A stretch of DNA of 64,000 nt from Brevibacillus_H ginsengisoli (GTDB taxonomy: Bacteria; Bacillota; Bacilli; Brevibacillales; Brevibacillaceae), in NCBI RefSeq assembly GCF_050113715.1, contig NZ_JBNJQR010000012.1:1-64000 (forward strand), written 5' to 3'. Shown here in pieces: positions 62,279-64,000 of the stretch; position 1 is the stretch's first letter, and every line of letters starts with the position of its first letter. The position numbers and the translations under genes are program-made. Below the pieces are notes generated by a model, which saw only the letters and a list, made by a program, of their open reading frames with translations, ran no database searches and was not told the origin of the DNA.

Positions 62279-64000
62279 TTAGCTGACAACGCGCGGTCTC
62301 TCTACTTTATCCATGCCTTGAACCTGAATGCCTGACCATTGCGGGACAAATCGATCGACTCTGGCAACCAGCACTGTCATATCATCAACTATTTCTCCAT
62401 AGTGATGGCGGATGACTTTTTCTAGCAATAAATCAGCAACCTCTTGCGGATCATCCGTCTCCAATTCAGAGATTAGGCGCTTCATCCAGACTTGACGATT
62501 CTCAATATGTCTGGGCGCATCATAGATCCCATCTGACATCATGATTAACAGATCTCCAGGCTTCAAGCTGCGTGTCACCACATCGACCTCAATCTCTTCC
62601 AAAATTCCAACTGGTAGATTGCTAGCCGTGACACTAATTACTTCTTGTCCCCGCTTGATGAAGCTTGGCGTCGAGCCAATTTTGACAAAGCGTGTATGAG
62701 CGGTTTGCAGATCAATCAGAGCCAAATCAACCGTCGCAAAAATCTCTTCTGTCGATCGGAGAGCCAAAACCGAATTCACCGTTTTGATCGCCAGTTTCTC
62801 ATCGAGGCCAGACTTGAGCAGCTGTTGCAGCATATCCAAGGTGGATTGACTCTCCATGTATGCCCGCTCCCCGTTGCCCATGCCGTCACTAATGGCAAGC
62901 GCCACTTTTCCATTGCCCAAATCCATCGTTTTAAAACTGTCGCCCGACAACAGCTTGCCGTCCTTGGCGGCCCCGGCCACGCCAATATCTATTTCAAACG
63001 TACGAGCCGACGAGAGGCACATTTTGCAATAGCCATCCTGAAACGCTTCACAATGCCGTTCCTTCACGACAATATTCTCACCCAGAATCTCTGACAGCAT
63101 TGGAGCCACAATCTTGGCGCATTCGTCCCGTCCATAGCAAGTGGGTTGACTGATCTCAATATCAACCTGCCCTTCTTCAAGACTGTGTATATCGACTCTT
63201 CGTACTAACAACCCTAGTCCCTCTAATGCGGTGGAGACTTGTTTTTCCTGGATGCTTAACTCAATTCCTTCCCGCTGAATTTCCCGGGCAAAGTCACTCA
63301 TGACGCGCGATACGCCGGAGAGCTGGTCTGCAACCAGCTTGCGGCTCTCACTAACCTGTTTTTTCAACTGGTGGAAAGCGACGAAGCGATCATACTCCCG
63401 CTCCATCTCATTCACAATTCGATCAACCTTGACACACTTCCGCTCAAATTCGCGTGGAATTGTATGACCCATTAGGGTTCCCTGATCTTGAATGATTTCA
63501 ATCATCGATCGCATGGCATCGTAGGTAATATGAGTTTCGCGCTCCCAGCATTGATCCTTCTTGAAGCATTTTTGACAAGTCGATTCCGTTACTTTGCTTA
63601 AAAACAAGTCGATTTGCTCGTCCTTCTCTTCGATTTCGGCCGTTTGGGCGAAGCTTCGCGATAATTGTGTGAATAGTTCGGAAAATTGCTGGATTTTGCC
63701 AGCCGTCATGTCACGGATGCGACGCATGTATTCCTGATGAGATTGCAGATTCTCTGAAGTACCCGGGATAAAGCGAGAGACTTTCTTCCATATACTAGAC
63801 GGTGTTGCCATAAACATTAGGACGGCCAAGGTCGTCTCCACCAATGAGTGGTATAACGCGTCATCAATTCCTCCGTAGATGGCCAAAATAGAGGAACCAA
63901 TCAAGACACCTGCTGAGACGCCAACTTTTCCTCCTTCTCGTAATAAACCGGCCAACAAACCGGAAAAGGCCAACAAGCTGATTTGTTGAAGCGAAGCAAT
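62279..64000 (-). CDS. spoIIE: stage II sporulation protein E, partial (N-terminus beyond window)
   Basis: The frame stays open to the window edge, so 573 C-terminal residues are seen. Visible are the end of the N-terminal membrane region, a central regulatory region with cysteine cluster (CQKCFKKDQCWERE), and the PP2C phosphatase with AISDGMGNGERAYMESQST and GDLLIMMSDGIYDAP. SpoIIE dephosphorylates SpoIIAA to release sigma F in the forespore and takes part in polar septation. Its presence shows a spore-former. Confidence 0.96.
   Translation of the reverse strand: MASLQQISLLAFSGLLAGLLREGGKVGVSAGVLIGSSILAIYGGIDDALYHSLVETTLAVLMFMATPSSIWKKVSRFIPGTSENLQSHQEYMRRIRDMTAGKIQQFSELFTQLSRSFAQTAEIEEKDEQIDLFLSKVTESTCQKCFKKDQCWERETHITYDAMRSMIEIIQDQGTLMGHTIPREFERKCVKVDRIVNEMEREYDRFVAFHQLKKQVSESRKLVADQLSGVSRVMSDFAREIQREGIELSIQEKQVSTALEGLGLLVRRVDIHSLEEGQVDIEISQPTCYGRDECAKIVAPMLSEILGENIVVKERHCEAFQDGYCKMCLSSARTFEIDIGVAGAAKDGKLLSGDSFKTMDLGNGKVALAISDGMGNGERAYMESQSTLDMLQQLLKSGLDEKLAIKTVNSVLALRSTEEIFATVDLALIDLQTAHTRFVKIGSTPSFIKRGQEVISVTASNLPVGILEEIEVDVVTRSLKPGDLLIMMSDGIYDAPRHIENRQVWMKRLISELETDDPQEVADLLLEKVIRHHYGEIVDDMTVLVARVDRFVPQWSGIQVQGMDKVERPRVVS

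Overview
The window looks like a chromosomal segment of a spore-forming Bacillales bacterium, most probably Brevibacillus or a close relative in the Paenibacillaceae. Evidence: spoIIE, the order spoIIE - VWA protein - Ser/Thr kinase - tilS - hpt - ftsH, the order coaX ... hslO - parvulin - cysK - pabB - pabA - pabC - folP - folB - folK - XRE regulator - dusB - greA - lysS followed by an rRNA operon, plus a GlcT antiterminator, Zur and a BirA box. The genus is an inference from layout; no marker gene was compared. Most genes run on the minus strand, so the biological reading direction is from 64000 down to 1.

Reading from high to low coordinates: 64000-55.3 kb is the sporulation/housekeeping block (spoIIE, VWA protein, kinase, ThrE-type exporter halves, tilS, hpt, ftsH). 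55.2-52.7 kb holds a Cof-type HAD phosphatase, nadA and a plus-strand PCYCGC lipoprotein. 52.5-49.4 kb is a zinc operon (znuA, znuC, znuB, zur) behind a promoter with a Zur-like box. 49.4-43.1 kb is an N-acetylglucosamine PTS operon (glcT, crr-type IIA, nagA, nagB, nagP-type IIBC, an unassigned TIM-barrel protein) with two GlcT-type RAT/terminator elements. 43.1-39.0 kb is a DUF4269 gene and nadB-nadC-coaX. 39-33.8 kb has two tandem chemoreceptors and a macrolide-type glycosyltransferase. 33.8-31.4 kb is a short plus-strand stretch: a Lon-like protease, a multi-pass membrane protein, and a LysM-CAP protein behind a c-di-AMP (ydaO-type) riboswitch. bioY with a BirA operator follows at 31 kb.

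From 30.6 to 13.6 kb lie two consecutive Tad (tight adherence) type IVb pilus/secretion gene sets. The first (30.6-23.6 kb) is canonical: CpaB, TadZ, TadA, TadB, TadC, Flp pilin, prepilin peptidase and TadE-type pseudopilins. The second (22.3-13.6 kb) is a divergent paralogue: two ParA/MinD-like proteins that both lack the Walker A lysine, a SAF/CpaB-like protein, an intact TadA-like ATPase, TadB/C-like membrane proteins, and a run of seven small proteins with one N-terminal membrane segment, three of them only 47-52 residues long. It has no recognisable prepilin peptidase or Flp pilin. An RpoD-like alternative sigma factor follows directly. This second module with its sigma factor is the best candidate for a poorly described system.

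From 12.1 kb to 329 the layout returns to the conserved hslO - cysK - pab/fol - dusB - greA - lysS block (folate, cysteine, lysyl-tRNA). At positions 143-1 the minus strand carries rRNA-type promoters and the first bases of a 16S rRNA gene. Compared with the usual coaX-hslO neighbourhood, about 27 kb (12.1-39.1 kb) is inserted between these two genes, and about 15 kb sits between coaX and ftsH. No transposase, integrase, tRNA gene or CRISPR array was seen.
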